The notes beneath the pieces are model-generated. The model made no database searches, was not told the origin of the DNA, and saw only the letters and a list, made by a program, of their open reading frames with translations. Positions 55,450-64,000 of a DNA stretch of 64,000 bases are shown piece after piece (position 1 is the first letter of the stretch; every line of letters starts with the position of its first letter). The translations under genes were made by a program, and so were the position numbers. This stretch comes from Rubrivivax sp. (GTDB lineage: Bacteria > Pseudomonadota > Gammaproteobacteria > Burkholderiales > Burkholderiaceae_C): positions 682,001 through 746,000 of the forward strand of contig JAHBZT010000002.1 in the NCBI GenBank assembly GCA_019635315.1. Reading direction: 5' to 3'.

Positions 55450-55968
55450 TCACTCCCTTCCCAGCCCAGCTTCCGGACGCGTGCGATGGTCCTTCGTCAG
55501 GCGATCGTCGCGCTCGCGAAGCAGCAAATAGACGATCCCCAGGACGAGCGTGGCAAGCGCCAGTGCGGCAATGGTCTGCGCCTCCGTGACCTTGCTGTCC
55601 AGGACGACGAACTTTCTGGACTGGGCCAGCAATGCGATCAGCACCACGGTCTTGACCTGCACGATGCTCTCCCGGCGCAGTGCCACCCGGATGATCGAAT
55701 GCTTGAACTCGAGCGCGATCAGCAAGGTCATGATCATCCCGAACAGGCCTTGGAAAACCTCGTGGTCCAGCGGATCGATCGCGCCCGTCAGGAGCAGCGG
55801 CACCACACGCGTGAGCAACTGAAGCAGGGCGAGTGCGATGACCAGCGCAATGATCACGCTCAGGATGAACGCGACCACATGCTCGAAGCGCTCGTAGTGG
55901 TTCATCAGTGACCAATGCTCGCTCGTTTCCTGGAGCAAGGGGCCCGGGCTTCGACGAGGTGATGGCAT
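55450..55968 (-). CDS. PsiE-family membrane protein
   Basis: A 172-residue protein with about four TMs: EHVVAFILSVIIALVIALAL, LFGMIMTLLIALEFKHSIIR, VVLIALLAQSRKFVVLDS and ALALATLVLGIVYLLL. This is the PsiE family, named for phosphate-starvation induction; its function is unknown. ATG 55968 is preferred because AGGGAGG lies 5 nt upstream; the internal ATG at 55905 lacks one. Confidence 0.85.
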   Translation of the reverse strand: MPSPRRSPGPLLQETSEHWSLMNHYERFEHVVAFILSVIIALVIALALLQLLTRVVPLLLTGAIDPLDHEVFQGLFGMIMTLLIALEFKHSIIRVALRRESIVQVKTVVLIALLAQSRKFVVLDSKVTEAQTIAALALATLVLGIVYLLLRERDDRLTKDHRTRPEAGLGRE

Positions 55969-56061
55969 GGCGCCCTCCCTGCCGGTGGCAGATGCGCATT
56001 CTGCGCCTGGGCAAGGACGTCCACCTGGTTTACGCGTTGCGACGGCCGCTGCGCGGCGGAC

Positions 56062-56573
56062 TCACAGCTTGCCCGGTCGCGTGGGCAAGTGGCCCGGCAT
56101 CAGCACTTCGCCGTTCGGGCCCCACTCGACCTGCGTGATGCCCGGCTCCAGCGCTTCGAGCCGGCGCCGTTCCAGTTCGTCGGCGCTCGGGGCGGCGCAA
56201 GGGTCGAACGCCAGCGCCGCGCGCAGGTCGGCCAGCAGCTGCGCTTCGCTCCAAGGCTTCGGGATGTAGCGGAAGACCCCGGCGCGATTCACCGCCGCCA
56301 CCACGGTGCCGAAGTCAGCCGCCGCGCTGAGCATCAGGCGCACCGTGCGCGGGTCCAGCTCCCTGGCGCGGGCGAGCAGCGTCACGCCGTCCAGCCGCGG
56401 CATGCGGTAGTCGCTGATCAGCACGTCGAAGTGCGCCTCGTGCAAGCGCTGCAGGGCTTGCAGCGGATCGGCGCACACCTCCACGCCGAGCTGCTGCGGC
56501 TTGAAGTGCCGCTGCAGCAGACGGCGCAGGGCGTGCAGGACCGGCGTCTCGTCGTCGACGATCAACACACGCT

Positions 56574-56577
<4 letters not shown>
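56062..56577 (-). CDS. Stand-alone response regulator
   Basis: A 171-residue receiver-only protein. The acidic pair is D8-D9 in VLIVDDETP, the phospho-site D56 in LISDYRMPRLDG, and K at YIPKPW. After the receiver there is a short tail with LEPGITQVEWGPNGEVLMPG, whose function is unknown. It is the last gene of the operon, joined to the previous one by a GTGA overlap. It could shuttle phosphate or feed the preceding kinase. Confidence 0.88.
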
Positions 56578-57874
<1,297 letters not shown>

Positions 57875-57878
<4 letters not shown>

Positions 57879-58801
57879 GAAGCGGCACCCTCGGCGCCCG
57901 GGCGCCGCACCGGCAGCGTGACGCGGAAGCACGAGCCGCGGCCCGGTTCGCTGCGCACGTCGATGCGGCCATGGTGCTTCTGCACGATACCGTAGGCCAG
58001 CGACAGGCCCAGGCCGGTGCCGCGTCCGACCGGCTTGGTGGTGAAGAACGGGTCGAAGATGCGCGCCAGGTGTTCGGGCGCGATCCCGCTGCCGTTGTCC
58101 TCGACCTCGACCCACACCTTGTCCCCGCTGTTGCCGCCATAGCCGCTGCGCACGACGATCAGCCCACGCTGCGGGCCGATCGCATGGGCCGCGTTGACGA
58201 GCAGGTTCAGGAACACCTGGTTCAGCTCCGACGGCAGGCACTCGATGTCGGGCAAGTCGCCGTACTCGCGCTTCACGTCGGCCCGGTACTTGATCTCGTT
58301 GGCGACGATGTTCAGTGTCGAGTCGATGCCCTGGTGCAGCGAGGCCCAGACCCACTCCTGGTGGGTGTCCACACGCGAGAAGTCCTTCAGGTCCTGGACG
58401 ATCTTGCGCACCCTCGACAAGCCCTCCTTGGACTCGCCCATCAGCATCGGGATGTCCTGCTTCAGGTAGTCGAGTTCGACACGCTCCCGCAGGGCCGCGA
58501 GCCGGTCCGCGATGGCGTTGTCGGCCAGCGCCGGCTCGGCCTGTTCGTACGCTTCGAGCATCTCGAACAGGCGCTCGAGATAGGCCTCCAGCGTGCCGAA
58601 GTTCGAGAACACATAGCCGATCGGGTTGTTGATCTCGTGCGCCACGCCGGCGGCCAGCTGCCCGATCGCCGCCAGCCGTTCGGACTGCAGCAGCTGGTCC
58701 TGCGCGCTGCGCAGGCTTTGGTTCAGCGCGAGCAGTTCCTCGTTGGCGCGTTGCAGCGAGATGAGTTCGCTCTCGGGTTGGGTTGGAGACATGTTCTTCA
58801 C
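57875..58801 (-). CDS. Soluble sensor histidine kinase
   Basis: A 308-residue kinase without membrane segments. A coiled coil leads to H55 in [20 protein letters not shown]; the ATPase has [24 protein letters not shown], and [20 protein letters not shown]. The build is that of NtrB/PAS-lacking kinases that act in complexes. It starts at GTG 58801, overlapping the HDOD gene stop (GTGA). Likely targets are the two receivers encoded downstream and the receiver domain in the first gene. Confidence 0.9.
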
Positions 58802-59685
58802 TGAAGCAGCGCTTCGCAGACGGTCTCGAACTGCGCCTCGGTGTGGGCGAACAGCCGCATGCAGGCCGCGTCGTCCAGGCGGCAGGCGGACCAGACCGGC
58901 AGCATCAGCGTCGGCACCGCCTCGTCGGCATCGCCGGCCAGGCCAAGCGCGTGGGCAACGGCGTCGGCCACATGAGCGATGCCGGTCAGCGTGACCTCGG
59001 CAGCGTCCGGCGGTGCGTGGTGCTCACGGATGGCGTCGACGATGGCCGGCGCGAAGTTCCACTGCCGCGCGATCAGTCCACCGACCTCGGCGTGATCGAT
59101 GCCGAGCACGGCGCGCTCGGCCTCGCTATCGGGGCAATCCTGGTCGCGGCGCCACCGCTCGACCTCGACATAGGCCGGTGCAAACGCGCTGGCCAGTGCC
59201 AGGCGGCCGATGTCGTGCAGCAGCCCGACCGTGAACGCCAGGTCGGCGTCGTCGCGTCGCAGTTCAGCGGCCAGGGCCTGCGCGCACAGGGCGCTGCCGA
59301 TCGAATGGCGCCAGAAGGCGTTGTGGTCGAAGCCGGCATGGCGGCGAAAGCTGCCGGCCATGCCCGCAGCCGTGACGACGCCGCGCACCGTGCGCAGGCC
59401 CAGGACCGAGATCGCCTCGGCGACCGAGTGGACCTGCCTGCCGCGGCCGTAGAACGACGAGTTGGCCAGGCGCAAGGTCTTGGCGGCCAGCGCCTGGTCG
59501 CGCGAGATCTTGGCTGCGTACTGCGCGGCGCTGAGCTCCTCGTGGCCCAGCGACTCGACCAGTTCGAGCACCACCGAAGGCAGCGGGGGCAGGTCGCGCA
59601 GCGCGGCGAGCAGTTCGTCGCGGGAGATCGGTCGTTGGGCGGTCGCTATCGCACCATTCTTTGCACCGTTCGTCGCACCATTCAT
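58798..59685 (-). CDS. HDOD-domain signalling protein
   Basis: A 295-residue protein. The HDOD region begins LRDLPPLPSVVLELVESLG and includes RLANSSFYGRGRQVHSVAEA, then TVGLLHDIGRLALASAFAPA and DHAEVGGLIARQWNF. HDOD proteins are non-hydrolytic HD relatives linked to regulation of motility or c-di-GMP circuits. The N-terminus MNGATNGAKNGAIATAQR has an odd repeated NGA pattern. ATGA overlap with the 50-residue gene. Confidence 0.88.
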   Translation of the reverse strand: MNGATNGAKNGAIATAQRPISRDELLAALRDLPPLPSVVLELVESLGHEELSAAQYAAKISRDQALAAKTLRLANSSFYGRGRQVHSVAEAISVLGLRTVRGVVTAAGMAGSFRRHAGFDHNAFWRHSIGSALCAQALAAELRRDDADLAFTVGLLHDIGRLALASAFAPAYVEVERWRRDQDCPDSEAERAVLGIDHAEVGGLIARQWNFAPAIVDAIREHHAPPDAAEVTLTGIAHVADAVAHALGLAGDADEAVPTLMLPVWSACRLDDAACMRLFAHTEAQFETVCEALLQ

Positions 59686-59834
59686 CGCGACGCCTCCTGG
59701 CGGTAGCGCTGCACCACGTGCAGCAGCGGATGCACCCGCCCTTCGCGCAGGCTGTGACGGAACAGGTGCGTCAGCGCCGCCGGAGCGACTGGCACAACAA
59801 CAGGCGGCTTGTCGGGAATGGCCGGAGCGGTCAC
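59682..59834 (-). CDS. 50-residue protein in the signalling operon
   Basis: A short frame from GTG 59834 to 59682, overlapping the stop of the upstream gene as GTGA and the start of the HDOD gene as ATGA. The sequence has a Pro/Val-rich N-terminus (VTAPAIPDKPPVVVPVAPAA) and an amphipathic, basic C-terminal half (LTHLFRHSLREGRVHPLLHV). No family is recognised. The double 4-nt overlap is the best evidence that it is translated, since every other junction in the operon is built the same way. Confidence 0.65.
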   Translation of the reverse strand: MTAPAIPDKPPVVVPVAPAALTHLFRHSLREGRVHPLLHVVQRYRQEASR

Positions 59835-62731
59835 GTCGAGGCCCCGGCTTGCGGCAGCAGCACCAACAGGCGGCCGCGTGCGGTGCCGCTCAACGGCCGG
59901 CTCATCGCCCACCAGCGGCGCCCCGCCAGCGTGAGCATCAGGCGCTCGCCGTCCAGCGCTTGCCGCAAGGTCTGTGGCAGCTGCTCCGCCGCGGGCCCGC
60001 CCAGCAGGTTGCCATCCAGTCCGAACAGCGCCTGCGCCGGCGCGTTGGCGAACACCAGCAGGCCTTCGTCGTCGATGCCGAACACGGGCACCGGCACGGC
60101 ATCCAGCAGTTCCTGCGCCGCCTCGCGACTGCCGACCTCGCGCTCGTTCTGCTCACGCTGCGCGTTCAGCAGGGTCTGCAGCCGCCGGTTCAGCTCGGCC
60201 AGTTCCCGGTTGGCGGTCTGCACCTCCTGGTCGAGGCGGCGGTTCTGGTCGGCCATCTCCTTCAACGCGAAGGCCTCGCGCAGGTGCGCCCGCAGCGGCT
60301 CGTCGTCCCAGGGCTTGGCGAGGAACTTGTAGATCGCACCCTCGTTGATCGCGTCGGTGATCGACTGCAGCTCGGTGTAGCCCGAGAGCACCAGCCGGAT
60401 CGTCTCCGGGTAAAGCTGCCTGGCCCGCCGCAGCAGCTCAACGCCGGTCATGCCCGGCATGCGCTGGTCGGACAGGATCACGTCGACCTCGTGGCGTGCC
60501 ATCAGCTGCAGCGCCTGCTCGGCGCTGGTGGCGCTGAGCACGAGCCAGCCCTCGGCGCGCAGCAGCCGGCGCAACGAGGCCACGATGTTCTCCTCGTCGT
60601 CGACGAGCAGCAGGGTGCGCTCGCGTGACCGCCGGCCGAGCAGGGTCGGATCGATCTGCCGGCCCTCGCGCAGCATCGCTTCGACCGCCGCCGCCGGCTG
60701 TGCGGCGCTGAACCACCAGCCCTGCATCTGGTCGCACTGGTTCGCGGCCAGCAGTGCGGCCTGGCCTTCACTTTCGACGCCCTCGGCGAGCACCTTCATC
60801 TGCAGCTGGTGCGCCATCGTGATGATGGCGCGCGTGATCGACACGTCCTCCGTCGGGGCGGTGACATCCGGCACCAGCGAGCGGTCGATCTTCACCACGT
60901 CCACCGGCAGCCGGCGCAGGTAGCTCAGGCTCGAGTAGCCGGTGCCGAAGTCGTCGAGCGAGACTTCGACGCCGAGCGCGCGCAGCGCTCGCAGTTGTTG
61001 CACCGCCTGGTCGAAGTTGGTGATCAACATGCTCTCGGTGACCTCGACACCGAACCGTCGCGGGTCGAGGCCGGTGGCGGCGAGCAGGCCTTCGATGCGC
61101 CGTGCCAGGTCCGGCTGCATCAGTTGGCGCGGCGACAGGTTGATCGCCGTGCGCAGCGGCGGCAGCCCGGCGCGCTGCCAGGCCGCGGCCTGCTCGATGG
61201 CGCGGCGCAGCACCCAGTCGCCGATGGGGACGATCAGCCCGGTCTCTTCGGCGATCGGGATGAAACGGTCCGGGGCGATGCGCCCCAGCGTCGGGTGCAA
61301 CCAGCGCAGCAGGGCCTCGACGCCGACGATGCGGCCATGCCCGAGGTCGACCTGCGGCTGGTAGTGCAGCTCGAACTGCTCGTCGCGCAGCGCGTGGCGC
61401 AGTGCGGTCTCCAGCGCCAGGCGTTCGGGGTCGTCTTCGTGCGACGCGCCGGCGTAGACGTTGACCTGGTTGCGGCCCAGCAGCTTGGCCTGGTGCAGCG
61501 CGGCGTTGGCGCGGCGCAGGAGGGTGTCGGCGCGGTCGGCGTCGGCAGGCGCCACCGCGACGCCGATGCTGCAGGTCAGGTGGATCTCGTGCCCCTCGAT
61601 CGTCATCGGCCGGGCGACGGTGTCGAGCAGCGACTGCGCTGTGTGCAGGGCCGCACCCGAAGGGTCGGACATGACGATCACGAACTCATCGCCGCCGCGG
61701 CGTGCCACCAGATCGACGCTGCGCACCGTGGCGACAAGGCGCTGCGCCACTTCGCACAACACCGCGTCGCCAATCTGCGGGCCGAGGCCGTCGTTGATGC
61801 GCTTGAAACGGTCGAGCTCGAGTACCAGCACCGCGGTTTCGGCGCTGGTCTGCAGGATTGCACCCAGGTGCTCGAAGAGCCGCTGACGGTTCGGCAGACC
61901 GGTCAGTTCGTCGAACTGCAGCAGTTGCTGGATGCGCCGTTCGGCGGCGCGTCGAACCCGCAGGTCGTCAACGCAGACATGGGCGAAAGTCTCCTCGTCA
62001 CTGGTCACCAGGCTGACGGAGACATCGACGGGAATCTCATGACCATCGTGATGTCGAACGTTGGTCTCGAAACGCAAGGAGCCGTGTTCGCACATCTCGC
62101 GCCAGCGCTGTGGCCACTGCGTGTCGTTGGTCTGGGTGTCGATGTCGGGCACCCGCAGGCGCAGCAGTTGCTCGCGCGTCAGGCCCAGCAGCCGGCAGGC
62201 GGCTCCGTTGGCATCGCGAAAGGCACCATCGGGGCCGACCTGGAAAAGCGCGTCGTTGGCCTGTTCGACGGCATGGCGGGTCAGGCGCAACTGGCGCCGC
62301 GCCCGCTCGCGGTCGCTCACGTCGCACGCGGAAGGGATCAACCAGGCGATGCGGCCGTCCGGCCCGTACAGCGGCAGCAGCGAGAAGTCCATGGCCAGCA
62401 TGTCGCCGCTGCGGGTGGCGAGGCGCACATCGAAACGACAGGCCTGGCCGCGCGACGCGCTTGCCAGCGCCTGTTGCAGCCGCCTTTGCGACAGCTCGCA
62501 GCCCTGCCACCAGGGGGTTGCCTCGAAACGCCGGCCGAGCACCTGCTCCGGCGTGGCGCCGATGGCCTGCAATGCCGCCTGGTTGGCATAACGCAGCACG
62601 CCGTCCGCGTCGAGCAGGCCGGCGAAGACGGAGGGACCCAGCCGGTCCAGCACCTCGCGCAGCGCGTGTTCGGGGGCCGGCGTCGCGGGGCTGGCCGCCA
62701 CCAGCGTCAGCGCGGCATCGCGGTGCGACAT
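59831..62731 (-). CDS. PAS-PAS-GGDEF-EAL-REC-PAS signalling protein
   Basis: A 966-residue soluble protein. Two PAS domains (~24-145 and ~146-265), GGDEF at 346-350 with I-site RSVD at 337-340, EAL at 472-474 (VEALLRW), DDFGTGYSSL later in the EAL domain, a receiver near 712-830 (LLLVDDEENIVASLRR, LSDQRMPGM), a coiled coil, and a final PAS (~885-955). The GGDEF and EAL motifs look intact, so it may make and break c-di-GMP under phosphorylation control. It is the first gene of the six-gene operon. Its C-terminal REC-coil-PAS is unusual after EAL. Confidence 0.92.
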   Translation of the reverse strand: MSHRDAALTLVAASPATPAPEHALREVLDRLGPSVFAGLLDADGVLRYANQAALQAIGATPEQVLGRRFEATPWWQGCELSQRRLQQALASASRGQACRFDVRLATRSGDMLAMDFSLLPLYGPDGRIAWLIPSACDVSDRERARRQLRLTRHAVEQANDALFQVGPDGAFRDANGAACRLLGLTREQLLRLRVPDIDTQTNDTQWPQRWREMCEHGSLRFETNVRHHDGHEIPVDVSVSLVTSDEETFAHVCVDDLRVRRAAERRIQQLLQFDELTGLPNRQRLFEHLGAILQTSAETAVLVLELDRFKRINDGLGPQIGDAVLCEVAQRLVATVRSVDLVARRGGDEFVIVMSDPSGAALHTAQSLLDTVARPMTIEGHEIHLTCSIGVAVAPADADRADTLLRRANAALHQAKLLGRNQVNVYAGASHEDDPERLALETALRHALRDEQFELHYQPQVDLGHGRIVGVEALLRWLHPTLGRIAPDRFIPIAEETGLIVPIGDWVLRRAIEQAAAWQRAGLPPLRTAINLSPRQLMQPDLARRIEGLLAATGLDPRRFGVEVTESMLITNFDQAVQQLRALRALGVEVSLDDFGTGYSSLSYLRRLPVDVVKIDRSLVPDVTAPTEDVSITRAIITMAHQLQMKVLAEGVESEGQAALLAANQCDQMQGWWFSAAQPAAAVEAMLREGRQIDPTLLGRRSRERTLLLVDDEENIVASLRRLLRAEGWLVLSATSAEQALQLMARHEVDVILSDQRMPGMTGVELLRRARQLYPETIRLVLSGYTELQSITDAINEGAIYKFLAKPWDDEPLRAHLREAFALKEMADQNRRLDQEVQTANRELAELNRRLQTLLNAQREQNEREVGSREAAQELLDAVPVPVFGIDDEGLLVFANAPAQALFGLDGNLLGGPAAEQLPQTLRQALDGERLMLTLAGRRWWAMSRPLSGTARGRLLVLLPQAGAST

Positions 62732-62820
62732 GTGCGGTACAGGGTGGACTTCGACATGCCCGCAGTCTGCCGAGCGGCCTGCTCCGGCGGTGTGAGCAGT
62801 TGCGGTCCCCGGCGACCGGA

Positions 62821-64000
62821 TCAGACCGATGCGGGTGCAGCGGCGACGGCACGCGGCGCGTCGTCGACCAGCCTTGCCAGCGTGCGCATGGCGCGCTCGA
62901 GCGAGTCGTCCCAGAGCTGGCCGCAGGTCAGCCGGATATGGTGCTGGAACTCGGCGCGCGCCGAGAACATCGGCCCCGGGGCCAGGCTGATGCGTTGGAC
63001 CAGCGCGGCACGGTGCAGGGCCATCGCGTCGACGCCGACCGGCAGTTCGACCCACACGAAGTACCCGCCGGCCGGCCGCACCACCCGGGTCCCATCCGGA
63101 AAGTGCCGGTTCACGGCCTCGAACAGGCTGTCGCGCTGCGACTGCAGGGACGAGCGCAGGCTGCGCAGGTGGCGGTCGTAACCGCCTTCCTGCAGGTACT
63201 CGGCCAGCGCCGCCTGCACCGGGATCGATCCCGACAGGCTTGTCATCAGCTTCAGCCGTTCGACCTCGCGAGCCAGCCGGCCGGGCGCGGCCCAACCGAC
63301 GCGATAACCTGGCGCCAGGCACTTCGAGAATGACGAGCAGTGCAGCACCAGGCCTCGGCGGTCGAAGGCCTTGGCCGGCAGCGGCGCCGAGGGGCCCTCG
63401 TAGAGCTCCGCGTAGACGTCGTCTTCGATCAATGGGACTTCGTGGCGGGCGAGCAATTCGACGAGGTCGCGCTTCTTCGCCTCGGGCATCAGGCTGCCGA
63501 GCGGGTTCTGGAAGCTCGTCATCAGCCAGCAGGCCCGCGGGCGGTAGAGCTCGATCACCTGCGCCAGGCGGCCGAGGTCGAGGCCCTCGCGCACATGGGT
63601 CGGCACTTCGATGGCACGCAGGCCCAGGCGCTGCAGGGCCTGCAAGGCCATGTAAAAGGTGGGCGACTCGACCACCACTGCATCCCCCGGCCGGGTCACG
63701 GCATTGAGGCACAGGTTCAGCGCCTCCATCGCACCGTGGGTCAGCACGATCTCGTCGGTGGCCACGTTCATGCCCTGACGCAGGTAGCGCTTGGCGATCT
63801 CGCGCTTGAGCCGCAGGTTGCCCGGCGGCAGGTCCTCAACCATGCTCCAGGGCTCGAGCCGCCGCGTGCTCGACACCAACGCGCGGCGCAGTCGATCGAG
63901 AGGGAACAGGGTGGGACTCGGAAACGCCGAACCGAAGGGCACGATGTCGCGTGCGCGCGCAAGGCTGAGACACCCGTAGACCAGGTCGTTGACCTCGACG
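62821..64000 (-). CDS. MocR/PdxR-type regulator, aminotransferase-like domain (5' end outside window)
   Basis: The frame is open to the window edge, where it reads VEVNDLVYGCLSLARARDIV before PFGSAFPSP, the joint expected before the PLP domain of MocR regulators. Visible PLP blocks are LTHGAMEALNLCLNAVTRPG, SFQNPLGSLMPEAKKRDLVE, and HCSSFSKCLAPGYRVGW (Schiff-base Lys in SSFSK). The GntR-type DNA-binding half lies outside. Full proteins are ~470-500 residues. It is 90 bp upstream of the signalling operon on the same strand. Confidence 0.85.
   Translation of the reverse strand, partial: VEVNDLVYGCLSLARARDIVPFGSAFPSPTLFPLDRLRRALVSSTRRLEPWSMVEDLPPGNLRLKREIAKRYLRQGMNVATDEIVLTHGAMEALNLCLNAVTRPGDAVVVESPTFYMALQALQRLGLRAIEVPTHVREGLDLGRLAQVIELYRPRACWLMTSFQNPLGSLMPEAKKRDLVELLARHEVPLIEDDVYAELYEGPSAPLPAKAFDRRGLVLHCSSFSKCLAPGYRVGWAAPGRLAREVERLKLMTSLSGSIPVQAALAEYLQEGGYDRHLRSLRSSLQSQRDSLFEAVNRHFPDGTRVVRPAGGYFVWVELPVGVDAMALHRAALVQRISLAPGPMFSARAEFQHHIRLTCGQLWDDSLERAMRTLARLVDDAPRAVAAAPASV

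Noticed and set aside
62732-63712. Upstream extension of the GGDEF-EAL frame to 1293 codons
   Set aside because: The extension overlaps the MocR-type gene out of frame; the protein-like sequence starts at MSHRD (62731).

Overview
The window is about 70% G+C. Its gene content and order (pilZ-tatD, lysC next to tRNA-Ser, clpS-clpA, tandem cyclophilins-lpxH, glutaryl-CoA dehydrogenase beside a CaiB-type CoA-transferase) point to a betaproteobacterium of the order Burkholderiales, probably near the Rubrivivax/Leptothrix/Methylibium group. That placement is inference; there is no rRNA here.

Layout. 1-2.9 kb: end of pilZ, tatD, an ankyrin protein and two small hypothetical genes. 3.08-4.68 kb: a small island bounded by an 11-bp direct repeat, holding a CopG/Arc-type ribbon-helix-helix protein with a SEC-C zinc knuckle, a helix-turn-helix protein and a hypothetical protein. 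4.7-7.4 kb: a WYL regulator and formate-tetrahydrofolate ligase. 7.5-14.2 kb: a complete RND efflux operon (outer-membrane lipoprotein, pump, adaptor) divergent from its TetR repressor, with a palindromic operator between them. 14.2-23.0 kb: a seven-gene ABC export operon (adaptor, ATPase, TolC-like protein, two FtsX/MacB permeases) that ends with its own NtrC-type regulator and a short-loop sensor kinase. It is preceded by four 11-bp repeats and a good sigma-54 promoter.

23.1-32.1 kb: an integrative element, all genes leftward: integrase, RadC-like protein, small protein, a structured leader RNA, unknown protein, HExxH protein, AlpA-like regulator, two small proteins, and a primase-helicase. 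Two six-copy iteron arrays lie 6.7 kb apart in opposite orientation, one beyond the helicase gene and one inside the radC coding region. This resembles the ori/crr arrangement of P4-type satellites. The element sits beside tRNA-Ser(GCU).

32.2-44.5 kb: conserved housekeeping genes (lysC, tilS, accA, alkA-type glycosylase, cysS, TPR protein, two cyclophilins, lpxH, mtfA, clpA, clpS, a cold-shock gene). 44.6-52.6 kb: a LysR-regulated catabolic cluster (two acyl-CoA dehydrogenases, Bug-type binding protein, CaiB/BaiF CoA-transferase, flavin monooxygenase), probably for glutarate or a related dicarboxylic acid. 52.9-55.3 kb: a second tyrosine integrase with a helix-turn-helix/PIN gene pair. 55.4-64 kb: psiE, then a six-gene leftward signalling operon (PAS-GGDEF-EAL-REC-PAS protein, 50-residue protein, HDOD protein, histidine kinase, REC-HD protein, stand-alone receiver) in which every junction is a 4-nt ATGA or GTGA overlap, and a MocR/PdxR-type regulator cut by the window edge.

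The most unusual material is the mirrored iteron arrays, the three-way-junction leader RNA, the self-contained sigma-54/ABC export module, and the fully overlapping c-di-GMP-type operon with its undescribed 50-residue gene.
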